The translations under genes were made by a program, and so were the position numbers. From contig JAIWNF010000103.1 in the NCBI GenBank assembly GCA_025093555.1, positions 25,478-89,477 of the forward strand: a DNA stretch of 64,000 nucleotides, given 5' to 3'. This DNA is from Circinella umbellata. Taxonomy: Eukaryota > Mucoromycota > Mucoromycetes > Mucorales > Lichtheimiaceae. Below are positions 23,365-35,278 of the stretch, piece after piece. Position 1 is the first letter of the stretch; each line of letters opens with the position of its first letter. Below the pieces are notes generated by a model. It made no database searches. It was given only the letters and a program-made list of their open reading frames with translations, and was not told the DNA's origin.

Positions 23365-24675
23365 CTAATTACTGGAAGCGATTCCTCCTTCTCCTATCCC
23401 TACAGCTTTTTCCACAACTTCACGCATAAGATCAACCAAAGTACAACAAGATATTAATAAATGGGCTTCAATCAATTCGGTATCATTAAATAGCTCTACT
23501 GCAGTTTGATCGATAGCAAGTTTACCCAATTGAATTAAGTAACCCATTCGATGACTGTCAAATTCGGCCATTAACTTCCAATTCCGTCTACGACGTTGTC
23601 CATCAGCTGGTATTTCTTCAATAGGTGCTATTTCACATGTCATATTATGTGATAGTAAACTAGGTCGTCTCCATCGTATCCAATAGCCTTCATAAGTAGT
23701 TTCATAGACAAACATCAAGTGTGATTTGGTCTTGTTGATTATTTCATTTTCTTCTTTTCCACATTCGATTACGATATCCTTTTCAAATGCCCGTCGTCGC
23801 GTCTCAGCTATCTTGGATTCGCCTTCATCACCCTCTTGTTCTTTTTCGGCACCACGGTATAGAATATTCTGAAAGCCCCATGAATATGAATGCGGCTGAA
23901 CTTTACGATATGCCACTGTTTTGCTTCCATAAGGATAAATATCATGCATTTGAGGCTTGTTGAGTGCATGTTTGCGGAGCTCGTATATTAGCATATTCTC
24001 TGGTATCCCTTTCTTCTTTTTTTTCTTATCCTTGGTGCTTTCTAGCGAATTGAACAGAAGCTGTTTACTACTGTCACGACTGCTAGTACTGGTGCTTGGA
24101 CTAAGGTTGGTTAAACTAGATGTATATGTATTTCGACGTAATGACATGTATGACAAGGGAGATACAAGTTCATCATTTACACTGGCTGCGGTTGTTGTCG
24201 TTGGAGCATGACTCAAAACGGATGCTGTTACGAAAGTATCACTACTATTGTGGCTTTGACTGCTACTGTAGCTGCTACTGGTACCGATAGTTGTTGTGCT
24301 GTCATTTTTATTAATGTCTATCACAGTATTCTTATTCGCTTCTACTTCCCCTTTTGGGATAGTTGCTGTCGCTGCTATCCCGTTGTTACTATGACGTAAT
24401 AACTGTTGTTTTTGTTCATGTTCTTTTAGATTGTCTTGATTGTCATTAGTAGGACTGACAGGACTGACAGGACTGACAGGACGTTTATTATGACCAATAG
24501 AAAGTTGTATTACTGTTTCTATTGCTACGCCTGATTCTTCTGAAGGTTGTTCATCCTTTTCATGAGGTCGATCGTATACAATACCATCTTCATAAGCATT
24601 AGGTTTGTCATATATGGGAGAATCTATTGTATTTGGTTTTTGAAATTGTTCATTGATTGAGCTGGTATCCGTCAT
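23365..24675 (-). CDS. Conserved-looking protein of unknown function
   Basis: An intronless frame of 436 residues. The N-terminal half is low complexity: acidic, then a PVSPVSPVSP repeat encoded by 9-base tandem units at about 24450-24481, then Ser/Thr-rich. The C-terminal half looks folded, with RKVQPHSYSWGFQNILYRG, FVYETTYEGYWIRWRRP, NWKLMAEFDSHRMGYLIQ and a helical tail containing HLLISCCTLVDLMREVV. The Trp-rich beta segments suggest a compact beta-fold followed by a long helix, loosely like tubby/LURP-one-like domains. That is speculative and no function is claimed. No signal peptide or membrane span. The start is the first ATG of the frame. Confidence 0.7.
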   Translation of the reverse strand: MTDTSSINEQFQKPNTIDSPIYDKPNAYEDGIVYDRPHEKDEQPSEESGVAIETVIQLSIGHNKRPVSPVSPVSPTNDNQDNLKEHEQKQQLLRHSNNGIAATATIPKGEVEANKNTVIDINKNDSTTTIGTSSSYSSSQSHNSSDTFVTASVLSHAPTTTTAASVNDELVSPLSYMSLRRNTYTSSLTNLSPSTSTSSRDSSKQLLFNSLESTKDKKKKKKGIPENMLIYELRKHALNKPQMHDIYPYGSKTVAYRKVQPHSYSWGFQNILYRGAEKEQEGDEGESKIAETRRRAFEKDIVIECGKEENEIINKTKSHLMFVYETTYEGYWIRWRRPSLLSHNMTCEIAPIEEIPADGQRRRRNWKLMAEFDSHRMGYLIQLGKLAIDQTAVELFNDTELIEAHLLISCCTLVDLMREVVEKAVGIGEGGIASSN

Positions 24676-26780
24676 GATCGTGACAACAAAATAATAACTA
24701 GGTATATGTTTATGGAGAGGGGGAGAAAGAAAAAGGCTTATAAGGGAGTGGTGGAAGGGGAGAGAAAGGGGAAATCTTTTGGACGTTTATCCCTCGTTTT
24801 GCCCCTGCCACAGTTGTAGAGAAAGAGATCTAAGAGGGGTTTCCATGGTAGCACCAACACCATAGAAACCAAATAAGGATTGTTGCCCGACAACACCAAG
24901 AAAAATTTCGCGTGATCAGTTCCAAAAAATAAAGCTCTGCATTAATTATAACACCCCCAGCCGTTTCCCAAAAAAATGCGGGCACGTGATCTAACAAAAT
25001 CAAGAATATATTGTAGCTATGCATTGACAAATGAGATCAATTTTAGTGCTAACTTTTTTTTCTGTAACGAATTCAAATAAAAAAGTATAGGAGACTATTG
25101 AAAAATTAAAAAAGTTGATGAAGAATAAGAATAACAAATATGGTTATATGTATCGAGTGGACGGGAGCATAGTGCGTCACATTATATGTGTTCTGTTCAT
25201 CCAAGTATCTGTTTATATCTATCCAAGTACGTATCGAACTGGAAAGATGTAAAAAATGGCTTAACAGTTTAAGATCAGTACATATATGAGATGTCACAAT
25301 TTTTATGTTGATGAGACTCAATAATTAAAATGTCAACTCATCATATCTTTCATTGTTTTGCTTAACCACAAAACACTGGCATATGTATTAAAATAATACT
25401 GTAGTTATTTTGAAAAAGAGAATTGTAGATATGTAACATAATAATTGATACTTTTGCTGCCATATTTCTTATTGCTACTGTTTTTCTCTTAATAAAATAT
25501 ATGAAGAGCATAAGATAGTGGCATAATATACATATTTGTCGATTATTAAGAGTATAACTTTTATTTATTATTCAATTAGTAGTAGCTCGCTGTATGGTCA
25601 TTAACATTAAAAAATCACTGGCTTGTAAGAACGTTGACATGGTTATTACTTGTTTGATATCTATTTATATCACGAGAATTTGCACTTTTACATTCTATTT
25701 AATCATTCTTGGATTGATAAATCATTTTCAATATAAGGGATCCTTTTATTTTCATTAATAACAAAACCATTCGTAAATTAAAACTAAAATAAAATAAAAA
25801 ATAATCGCTTTAATTCTCACGACTTACAACAAATTTCTACTGATACTTTTAACGAAATGTATGTATATATTGCTACGTATTATTAAGAAAAGTAACCAAG
25901 AGTATAATATGTTTCTTACCCACCCCGTGACACTCGTCTCGTTTATTTTCAATAAGTTATCGTTGGGATCTACTCAGCTAGAAGATGTCGATGTCGATGT
26001 AGTTTTTTATTTTATTTTGTTGTCAAAAGTCCAATTCTGTTGTCAAGATGATTTTTTTAAAGATCCTAAGAATGATATAAACATTGTATAAAACAAAGTT
26101 GACTTTTTTTTTTAGTATCATGATTTGACTCATAATAAAAAGATATAAATAGGATCGAATATAATCTTCATCATTTTCTTTTTACTCTCTCTCTCTTTTA
26201 CGTATAATTAGCATCATACACTGTATACATCTTCGTATTTTTTTTTTGTTTTACATTTCTATCATCTCAGCCAATAAGTCATAAAACATTTGGTCTATCC
26301 TTCTTGTATCGAATTTCTACTGGTTCACCGATGAATTGTTTCTTTTCTCATCCAGGTTTTCTTCTGGTACTACTCGTGGGCTATCATGGCTTTTTTCGAG
26401 ATGTCTTTTATGGCTAACAAGGTTATCCTGAATAAGATAAACGTTTTTCCTCTGCTATTTGATTTATTTTTTATGGTCAAGTGGGTTGTCAGTCTATATT
26501 TTAATAACTGTCACTACTGGTTACAAGTGCCATTTATTACTTTTTCAACGATACATTGTTTAGAGTAAGTAATTGTTATGGTTTTTTTTTTTGCTAACAG
26601 ATGATGATGGAAATTATATGTCATATTCATATGCAGAAGACTAACTTTAAATACATCTTTTTTTTCTGATTCATCAGGGATGGGTCCTTTGGACCTGTTC
26701 CATTTTTTTTATACAGTACTAGATCCTTAGAAAGACAACGCTCGATAACCAAAAGCATTTATGTTCCTTCTTTCTTCATT
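24676..26780. other. Intergenic, AT-rich
   Basis: 2.1 kb upstream of the unknown gene, with scattered short frames of low-complexity AT-rich translation and CTCT and T runs around 26185-26250. No supported gene. One hydrophobic frame at 26386-26568 was considered and not accepted. Confidence 0.5.
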
Positions 26781-26789
26781 TTAAAATTT

Positions 26790-26930
26790 GTGAGCATGTT
26801 GTCAGAAGCTTCGGCTGACGACCTCATGCGTTGTGGAACGCACCACCTCTGGGAGCAGGCCTAGGGACCAGTTAATTCTGTCCTTCGGGACTTCTGTACA
26901 CTGGAGTAGCCTTATGCTTAAAAACATGTA
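26790..26930 (+). ncRNA. Candidate structured RNA (GC-rich hairpin block)
   Basis: An island of higher GC in AT-rich DNA forms several perfect hairpins. 26798-26822 has arms GTTGTCAG/CTGACGAC with an inner AGC-TTCG-GCU-type tip. 26827-26842 has TGCGTT/AACGCA around GTGG. 26880-26891 has GTCC/GGAC closing a TTCG tetraloop. Two TTCG-type loops and consecutive stems are typical of stable non-coding RNAs. I could not match it confidently to U1-U6, U3, SRP, RNase P/MRP or telomerase RNA. The strand is not determined by the stems. It lies about 270 bases upstream of the WD40 gene start. Confidence 0.4.
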
Positions 26931-27200
26931 AGTTAATTTCAGTTTTTGGGAGAAAAAAAATTAAAATAATTTCAGAAATTAACCCGCGCTTTTTTGAAAA
27001 CTCCTGGGTAGGTACTTAATTGTAAGTTCGCTGCTTTTTTTAATATAAAAAGCATATAACAAGGGGTTTTTTCATTATTTCGTGTCTTAGCCCAAGTGAG
27101 ACCTCCCCAACACAAATGCAGGTTTTTTTTATATAAAATTCCGGTCAAATACAGAAGAGAATTAAATCTCTTTTAATTAACAAACAATAATAATAGTATA

Positions 27201-28943
27201 ATGACAATTGTCGAGTCTGCTGATATTACAAAGTAAGAGCTTTGTCAACTATTCTTTTTAAATTTTAAACATGGAATAATTTGAACGACTTAATATTCTC
27301 TTCTCCTTTTTTTGATCAGTAACTCAACGACAAAGTTCGTCGTTATGAGCCCTCATATCCATGATCAGAGAGTTTCTATTCATCACTGGTAAAAGAAAAA
27401 GAAAAAGAAAAGCCTCTAAAGATCTCGATGATATAACCAACTCGATTATTTTTACGGAACATACATACAAATGTAGGCAATTACGGGATTTGATTATGCA
27501 GCCAGATGATCCTCAGTTCAAACACGAATTAGTGGTACCCGTAGATCAAGACATATATAGAGTAAGTATTATAGTAAAAACATGGATCTGTGTAGACTTG
27601 TGAAGCTCAAGAAGTAGTTAAATATACAAAGAATTTATGCGTTTGTTGTTTGTTCTTTCATTTTTAGTATAATTATCAAACACATCAACAAAGATACCTT
27701 CTAAAGGGATTAGGATACCATCCCACTTGTATGGCTACGGGGTAAAAATTCTAAAACAAATAATAATTATGCGATCAAAACCTTTTTAAAAATTTAAAAT
27801 TATTTTTTTTGTTTCTTTTAGTTGCGGTTACTGGGCAGCTGGTGGTCAACGTGGTGATTTAACTGTGAAAGACTTGAATTCTGATTATGAAGTGTAATTG
27901 CTATTTTTTTTTTACTGTTTGTAATTATTGTTCAATACACTTACTTTTTATTGGTTTATATTCAAATTCGTTTGATAGGAGTATTACGACGTCGCCTAAT
28001 AGTACAATCAACAATGGTTTATGTTTCTCTAATGTAAATAATGAAACGAGATTAATTGTTTCTAATAATGACGCAACTATTCGAATATTTTCCATCCCAA
28101 ATTTACAATTACTTCAAACCATTCCGTTTAATGTAGCTGTTAATCATAGTATGTGCTATTGTTATATTGTTATGAATGGAAGCAGAAAAGAGATAAGCTG
28201 AGCGGTGTTTTTTCTTATCTATAATATAGCATCTGTAAGTCCTGACGGGAAGAAAATGATCGTCGTTGGGGATGACAAAAAAGTCCATTTATTCGCTGTG
28301 ACACCAGGAGGACGTTATGATATGGTGGCAACCATGGGAGCTTCAAAAGATGCAAATTTTTCAGTGTCATGGACAGCAAATTCTGACAAATTTGCTGTAG
28401 CAAGTCAAGATGGGTCAGTTCATGTTTGGGATATTAGACATCGGGATCCTCTTTATTGTTTTAACGGTGTTGGCAATGTAAGCATGAAAAATATATATTT
28501 TTATTGTTTCAAACTCATAATACATGACTTGATGAACTGATGTAAATGACGTATCACTGAACTATTACCATTAGTCATCGATTACAAAGGGGGCAGTAAG
28601 ATGTGTAAAATTTACACAGTCAAGAGCTGTTGATTTGCTTGCTTACACTGAGGTAATAATGATGATATGGTGTAATAAGTAAAAACCATGAAAGCAAGCT
28701 AATAGGTACTTTTTTTTTTCGTGATTGCTATAGCACGTTTCACATGTCCATATTGTTGATGCAAGATCGTTTGACACACAACAAACAATACGAGTAGGAC
28801 CAGCAGGCCAAGATACACCAATAACAGGCCTTGAGTTTTCACAGGATAGTCAAAAGATGTTTGTAGGTGTGGATAATGCAATTCTTGAATATGATATTGA
28901 TACTCCAAGTAGGCGAAGATTTCCACAAGGAGCATTACTTTAA
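27201..28943 (+). CDS. WD40-repeat protein, DUF2415-type
   Basis: Nine exons: 27201-27232, 27320-27388, 27477-27561, 27668-27741, 27822-27893, 27979-28148, 28230-28477, 28575-28652, 28734-28943; 345 residues, all phases close. WD40-type blades are visible: CGYWAAGGQRGDLTV, RLIVSNNDATIRIFSI, SVSPDGKKMIVVGDDKKV, DKFAVASQDGSVHVWDIR and a terminal blade ending with EYDIDTPSRR. The arrangement and the conserved ITGLEFSQDSQKMFVG near the C-terminus resemble fungal WD40 proteins carrying DUF2415. These are scaffolds of poorly known role. Unspliced reading at 27389 hits TAA at once; a 27389-27476 intron restores VSIHHW-QLRDLIMQ, which decided that exon edge. Confidence 0.82.
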
Positions 28944-30877
28944 TCTATTCAATAGTATGTTACCATCAATTAATGTATTAATGTATATTTGTAAATCCCC
29001 CTAAAGACTTTTTGGAGATATATAAACACACTTGTTATCATACATTTATATCTACATATCAACCGTGTAATTTGTATAAGCACATAAAAGATTAGATGTT
29101 ACCGTTATGATCGCTTTTTTCCGGTCCACATAATTATAATGCTGCCAACTTGCTTAACTTGTCTATGTTTCCATTCTTTCAAATAGTAAATTATTGAGAT
29201 AATAGCTATTGATCAATTGAGTACGTATTTAGTTAAATAGCTTTTGGATTGCTCAAAAGGCTTTTTAATAATAATATACTATCTTGAGGTTGCTGTTGAT
29301 GCGTGGTACCGTTGTTGCTAATCGTTGAGTTTCTCGCACACTTACCTTCGAAGGTAAAAAAAAAAAGACCTAAGATTGCTTATTATTTTTTAACAACTAC
29401 ATTCAAATTATAACTCGACTATAGCTTGTATTTTTCAAATAAATAAGTGCCTTACAGGTTGTATATATTTTTTTACGGTACGTACGTACAGAGAATATCA
29501 TCACTCGCTTAAATACAGTTTCTTTTTTTTTTTCATTATTGCGTTTACTACGTAAGCCTTTTTCAAAGATTGTAACAGTCAAATAAATGATTTGTCAAAA
29601 GGATTCTGTATGTTATTTATATTTTCTATGGCATCAAACTTTATAATGGTATGCTTGAGACAGATAATTATACACATGTGATCTATATACCTTTGTTAGT
29701 ACCGATTTATTTTACGTTTTGTACCCCCACCCCCAATATTTAGCTGTGATTTATTCTCTTTATCAAACTTTGCTCTATATTACAAATGGACTATTTTCAG
29801 CTTTTATTTTTGATCTTATCTCAATAAATAAATAGTAAAAATATGTACTATACTCGAAACAGAGATTTCTTACCACACTTGTTCAGGTAATAACTGTATA
29901 CCAATTTTTTAAATAATGTGCTTGATAATCATATACTAGATCCTTTCTGTTTTTTCCACAGTTTCCATCCCTATCAGAATTTCTCGTAATTAAATGCTTC
30001 CTAAATAAGCCGTGGCTGCTTTAAATCCAACTTAAATTTATCAATCCTGCTGTTCGGTTATTATTTGGCAGCGGTAATTCCCACCTCTTTAGACTTTTAC
30101 ATGTACGATTGAATTACTCGTCTTTGGTTGTTTTGAAATGCTTACTAACCCTTGTAATAACAACATATCGTTAATTTTTTAAATCTTTTTTTTTCTACAG
30201 TCATAATTACCATGCTTGCGCTTCTTCGAACAATAAAGACCGAAAAAGAAGTAGCAAGGACACATATAACAATAACCAATAGAATTACAATCCTATTTTT
30301 TTCCTTTCTTATTTTGTGACAAGAATTTCATTTTCTAATTGTATTGCTGAATGTTAATTTATTAAGTTCAGATCAATTCGTACGAAATTGACTACCTAAA
30401 TCTGTGAGTTTTCAAAAGATCAAAAAGACAAAAATTCTGGAAAAGGTTGTCATTGTAGTATACATTTTAGACAGTGATATACTTAACTTGACAATCGTAA
30501 AGTGATTCATTAAAGGGTTTCTTTGTCTATATACAAAAAAGGCTATTAAAATAAACCGGGAAACGGGAATTTGGTTAGGTTAGCAAGCTTGAATTAATGC
30601 CGTCTCCATTATTGTTTTATACCACATGTAAATTCAACACACCGCACACCCCATATACATGAGCACGCATAAACCAAGAATGAACAAAAGGTTTATGTTA
30701 AGTTAATTTTACTTGAAAATATTATTTACTAATAATTAATTAAAAAGTATTATATACATTATATATACATTAATTGTTATTTTTCTGTTGTACATCATAC
30801 TTTCATGGATGTTTAATATGTTAATGTATTCTATAGTATGTTTTTGCTTTTGCTTTTTTTTTCTTCATATCAATTAA
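28944..30877. other. Intergenic, AT-rich
   Basis: 1.9 kb between the WD40 and CYSTM genes. No open frame with coding character, no tRNA and no clear repeat apart from T runs. 3' flanks of both genes (convergent). Confidence 0.5.
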
Positions 30878-31413
30878 TCACAGTAAACAGCACATTTCTG
30901 CGCAGTCTTGAGCAGCACAACAACAACAAAGTCCTGCCAAACTGTATTATATGTATATAATGTCTGTTAGTTTAATTTATTAACTACAGAGATCATCTTA
31001 TCTTCAATAATTCTACATTACAGTGGTAGATATATTAATAATTTCCTTACCATGCTAAACAGGATTGGCCTGCACCACCGCCAACATTTGGTTGCTGTTG
31101 ATAATAGCCCCCATTATTACTATACATTGGCTGCTGTGGTTGATAGTAACCTCCACCTTTGTTTTTGGTTTTGAAATTCATTATTCATAAAAAATATTGA
31201 TCTCAGAAGGGGGAAAAATCAATCGTAAGCAATGTTTAACAATTTACCTTGTTGTCCATAAGCACCACCCCCTCCACTGTAATTACCACTATAGCTTTGC
31301 TGATTGTAACCTTGTCCATAACCCTGACCATAGCCTTGACCATAGCTTTGTTGATTATAACCTTGATTGAAACCACCACTGTTATTATTATAAAAGTCTT
31401 TACTTGATCTCAT
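30878..31413 (-). CDS. CYSTM-family tail-anchored protein with GYGQ repeats
   Basis: Three exons on minus: 31413-31248, 31156-31051, 30941-30878; 111 residues. The N-terminal two thirds are Gly/Tyr/Gln-rich with repeated GYGQ and NQQSY units. The last ~28 residues form the cysteine-rich transmembrane module: SCLACLAGLCCCCAAQDC followed by AEMCCLL at the very end. In known CYSTM proteins this palmitoylation-prone Cys-rich tail anchors the protein in the plasma membrane, often in stress tolerance. The function here is inferred from the family. The Cys-rich tail is split over two exons (phase 2) and only appears after splicing. The start is the ATG immediately before RSSKDFYNN. Confidence 0.85.
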
Positions 31414-31768
31414 TTTTTTTTGTAGTTTGTTTTAACACAAGGGATGTAAAAAAAAGAAGAACGATTTATAACAAGGGCTTTTGAATTTGCATCATTTTAT
31501 AAGAAATTTTCAATGTATTGGAGTTTTTTTTAATTATTGTTTCGGTTATGTAATAATGGTAAAAAACCCTCGCTTGAACCCTCTTCAAGTTGTTTTCTTT
31601 TTTCTGTTGGTGCAACAAGTCATATTCTTTATCGGGAAAATGAATATTGGGACCCCTCTCGATCTTTCCTAGCCTGAGTGGCTGTCAACGAAAAAAGGTT
31701 CCGCGAAAGTTATGGGTGAGTGGAACAAAGAGTATGATGCGTCCCAAATAGAAAGAGCGAGAGCGACC

Positions 31769-31807
<39 letters not shown>

Positions 31808-31993
31808 AGAAAGCAGGCATACAGAAGGATTATTTAGTAGGACAATCGCTCTCATATTTTTTGTTTCCTTTTCTTTCTTTTTCTTTTTTTTTTTTTTTTG
31901 CTCTTTTTTTTCTCTTTTTTTTTTTTTACTTCCTCTTGGACTTTCTTTTTCTTTTTCTTTTATTTTTTTAAAATTTTGTATTGCAACATCATT
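31414..31993. promoter_or_regulatory. Shared upstream region of CYSTM and velvet genes
   Basis: 580 bases between divergent starts (31413 minus, 31994 plus). They contain a (GA)n run of about 30 bases at 31772-31800 and T/C-rich tracts at 31860-31975, i.e. polypyrimidine leader-type sequence just before the velvet ATG. Confidence 0.5.
31772..31800. repeat. (GA)n microsatellite
   Basis: A perfect GA dinucleotide run of about 29 bases, followed by GGGAGGGAGA. It sits in the divergent promoter region. Confidence 0.85.
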
Positions 31994-34165
31994 ATGACAC
32001 ATACACCTCCTGGAAACGCTCCTGTGCCAGTCTCCACTCACCCTTTAGAATATACTCCAGTTACACTTGACGGTTATTCCTCTCAGTGCCATCTACGGCA
32101 CCAAAATGAAAACATTACTGATACCACTATAAACGATGACCCCGACTATAATATTCCTTTACCACCACTACAAGAGCTATTACAAACGACTATGCCAACA
32201 GCAACAACAACAGCACCTTCACACCAACATCAGTTGGCTACTGAAGACGCTCAGCAACCTGACTATACCACACATGGAACACATAGTTTTGAAAGCTCTT
32301 TTATGTATAACCTTTCAATAGCTACCCCAGCAACCGCGTTTGTTGGGTGTAGTAGCAGTAATGATAATCAACAAAAAACTGGGCGAGATGATATCATAAG
32401 TGGACCTCTACTCAACAACGTGATTAAGATGACAGAAACTTCTTATTCCTCTTCTTCTTCCATATCTCCTTCAACACCGATACCTATAGACGCAGAAGTG
32501 CCATCATCATCATCATCATCATCATCATCGACAATAACAACAATGACAATGCCACACACTAAAGAAGAAAGTGGGAGTATGAATACTTTTCGAGGTTACA
32601 GATCTAAAAGTATGAGAGTCAAACGTAGCGACCAAGTACGCGCAATGATGGGCGAGGTACCGCAAAATATGCCATCTTTGCTTTCGAATCATACTTTTAT
32701 TGATAGCGCCAAGTATGTATCTATAAAGCTTGTATACATACTGTATCTCTGGCTACACATACATGCATACGTACATTTATTTTAAAACGCATGATAATTG
32801 TCATTAAGTTATATCTATATTTCTGTGTAGGTCATTTACGTTGACTGTTGTTGAACAACCAAAAAGCTGTCGCGTCACCGGGTTCAGTAACAGCAGTGAT
32901 AGACGACCAATTGATCCAACACCTATTGTGTATCTCTCAGTAACTGATAATAATCAGCAAATAGATCAAGAGTAAGCTGAAGCTCCAGATTAAAAACTAC
33001 AATAACATGTTTTTGCTGTATATATATATATGTATATATGTATTGCCGTTCTTCAGCTGGCAGTAAATCATAATTGCATATGCTAAAGAATGTATCAAAA
33101 TTGAATAATCATTTTTATCTATATTGTTTACACATACATATATATATATCGAACAATTGGAAAAATACTTTACAGGTCACTACAAAATCCATTCTACGTT
33201 CTTCACGTATCTCTTGCTTCTGTTGATAAAACGAAACAATATGATGTTATTGTAAACTACCCACGGTCCCGAAGTAGCAATAGCAGCACCACGGATGAAG
33301 CAGCAGCAGCAGTAGCATCGGTAACAACAACGGCATCCAAAGATAACAATAGATCCAGGGCGTCGTCGTCGTCATCATCATCAGCATCATCGGTTGGAGC
33401 AGGAATGGTTACGTCTTTTTCAGACATGACGTCAACAACAGAACAACACCAATCTATATCTACTTCTTCTTCTCCCTTCGTGGCAAATGAAGATTCTATT
33501 ACGTTAGAACAGCACCAGCTATCACCATCATCATCTGAAGAAGAAATTTATACGAACAACAATCAAGCTATCAGAGTTCTTGTTGGTTCACTTGTTAGCT
33601 CTGCTTCAACATTCAAAGGGCTGGATGACAAGCTTGGTATTTATTTTGCGTTTCCTAGTCTTTCTGTACGCGTATCTGGCACCTATCGACTGCATTTTAC
33701 TTTATTATCACTTGGAAGGTTCGCAATTCATTATTCGCTAAGATACCTGCGTCTGTGTTCTCTTTCTTTTATTATTATTATGGTTGTTTCTGTAACTTAA
33801 TGATCCAATATGATCAAGATTCTTAAGCTTATTAACTGTTTCTTGATTACACTTTTTCAAAAAAAAATGTATTAGAAGTGATAAAATTCTTGCTGAAGAA
33901 TATTCAGAACCATTTACAGTATATAAAGCAAAATCATTCCCTGGGATGGAAGGTATGGATAACTAGATGTTGAAATTTTTGTTGAGCTTTCGATTTTTCT
34001 CTTTTTCTTAAACATCAAAAGATACTCCTTTATATTCCTAAGACATGATGTGTTCGCTTGTTGTATATTTTAGAAACGAGCTTACTAGCTGCCCATTTAT
34101 ATAACCAAGGTTTAAAGTTGCCGCTACGGACTAAGCCTCGTCAAAAACGGAAACAATCTACTTGA
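31994..34165 (+). CDS. Velvet-domain transcription regulator, VelB-like
   Basis: Five exons: 31994-32712, 32831-32971, 33176-33718, 33876-33952, 34074-34165; 523 residues, in frame throughout. Velvet proteins are fungal DNA-binding regulators of development and secondary metabolism. Visible velvet blocks are TVVEQPKSCRVTGF, DRRPIDPTPIVYL, NPFYVLHVSL, then VLVGSLVSSAS, LGIYFAFPSLSVRVSGTYRL and FTVYKAKSFPGME with a terminal LPLRTKPRQKRK. About 100 residues of Ser/Ala/Gln-rich sequence (roughly 317-417) interrupt the domain between its two halves, as in VelB. The N-terminal 240 residues are low complexity with a basic YRSKSMRVKRSD patch near 210. The ATG at 31994 is chosen over the longer frame because upstream codons are translated poly-T. 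Confidence 0.87.
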
Positions 34166-35246
34166 GCAAGTATATTAAATGGACATCGAAAGTGAAACGC
34201 GTGTGTTTAAGCCATCCCTATTATGCCCCTCCTCGTCATTTTTTTTTCAATTGTTTTCCCCGACATATCCTCTCCCCACCCCCATTCCCACCCCCCCCCT
34301 AAAAAAAAAAGAAAAAAACAGACACCTGTAAAAAAAAATAAAGAGAAAAGAGATGTAACTGCAACAACATATGCAGCTTGATGATAACAAGCTTGCTTTC
34401 CAAGGGAATGGTATGTATTACTTATCTTGGTAGTGCAACAAAGAAGCATATTTTTGGTAAACAATTATGAACATGCAGATCCTTTGCTTTCCTTCCCCTT
34501 AGTCTTTTTTTTTGTTATATAAAAGAACAGTAAATCAACAAAAAAAACCAGTTTTATTTTTTTTTTTTATAATATAAAATGCTATTTTTTTTTGTTCGTC
34601 TAATTACCACACAAAAACCAGCTGAGCAAATGAAGTGAATATCATTGGATCCAGATTACCTTTGTGTCCGTGGTCGCGGTGTTAATGATAATAATTACTA
34701 TACGAGTATATGTAATATACAAATCAAACAACATAATATTTACAATCGCGTGGTGCACAAAAGTTTAAACCAAGTCTGGGATGTATGAAACTTGCTAGTA
34801 CTGGTTTCACTACATAAAAATCGCATACTTTATTATTTACTATAATACACGCACGCAAAGGCAGTTGTGTTATGTACATGGTAAATAATTGTACTATGTA
34901 TATAATATTCTCTTTTCACAAGCGTAATATAAAACCATATATAACGACGCCAAGAGAAAAAAATTACGCTGGTTATATTAGATCACTGGTAAAATTTTAT
35001 TTTTTGGTAAAACTCTAAAGTACACGTTCTAATAGCCTTTTCTTAGCTTGGTAATCATCAATAATACATTGTATAGACATCCTACTTTAAAATTACAGAT
35101 AACACGTTGTCCAACGCAAATTGTTGTTATTTGATTCTAATTTAATGAGGGTTATCGTTAAAAAACAGAACAAAGAAAGACTGAAACCATTCGCGGGCTT
35201 AATAACAACTCTACGTCGTTATTTATTTTTACGGTACGTAAACTCA

Positions 35247-35278
<32 letters not shown>

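Noticed and set aside
26386..26568. Hydrophobic 60-residue frame upstream of the hairpin block
   Set aside because: No start context, splice partner or known motif. It resembles chance translation of AT-rich DNA.
27389..27476. Reading the Lys-rich frame at 27361-27476 as WD40-gene coding sequence
   Set aside because: It needs a different frame from the upstream exon and a stop intervenes. Splicing 27389-27476 joins the flanking exons in phase instead.
31898..31993. Extended N-terminus of the velvet gene frame
   Set aside because: It is a translation of poly-T and TTC runs (Phe strings). The ATG at 31994 begins normal coding sequence.
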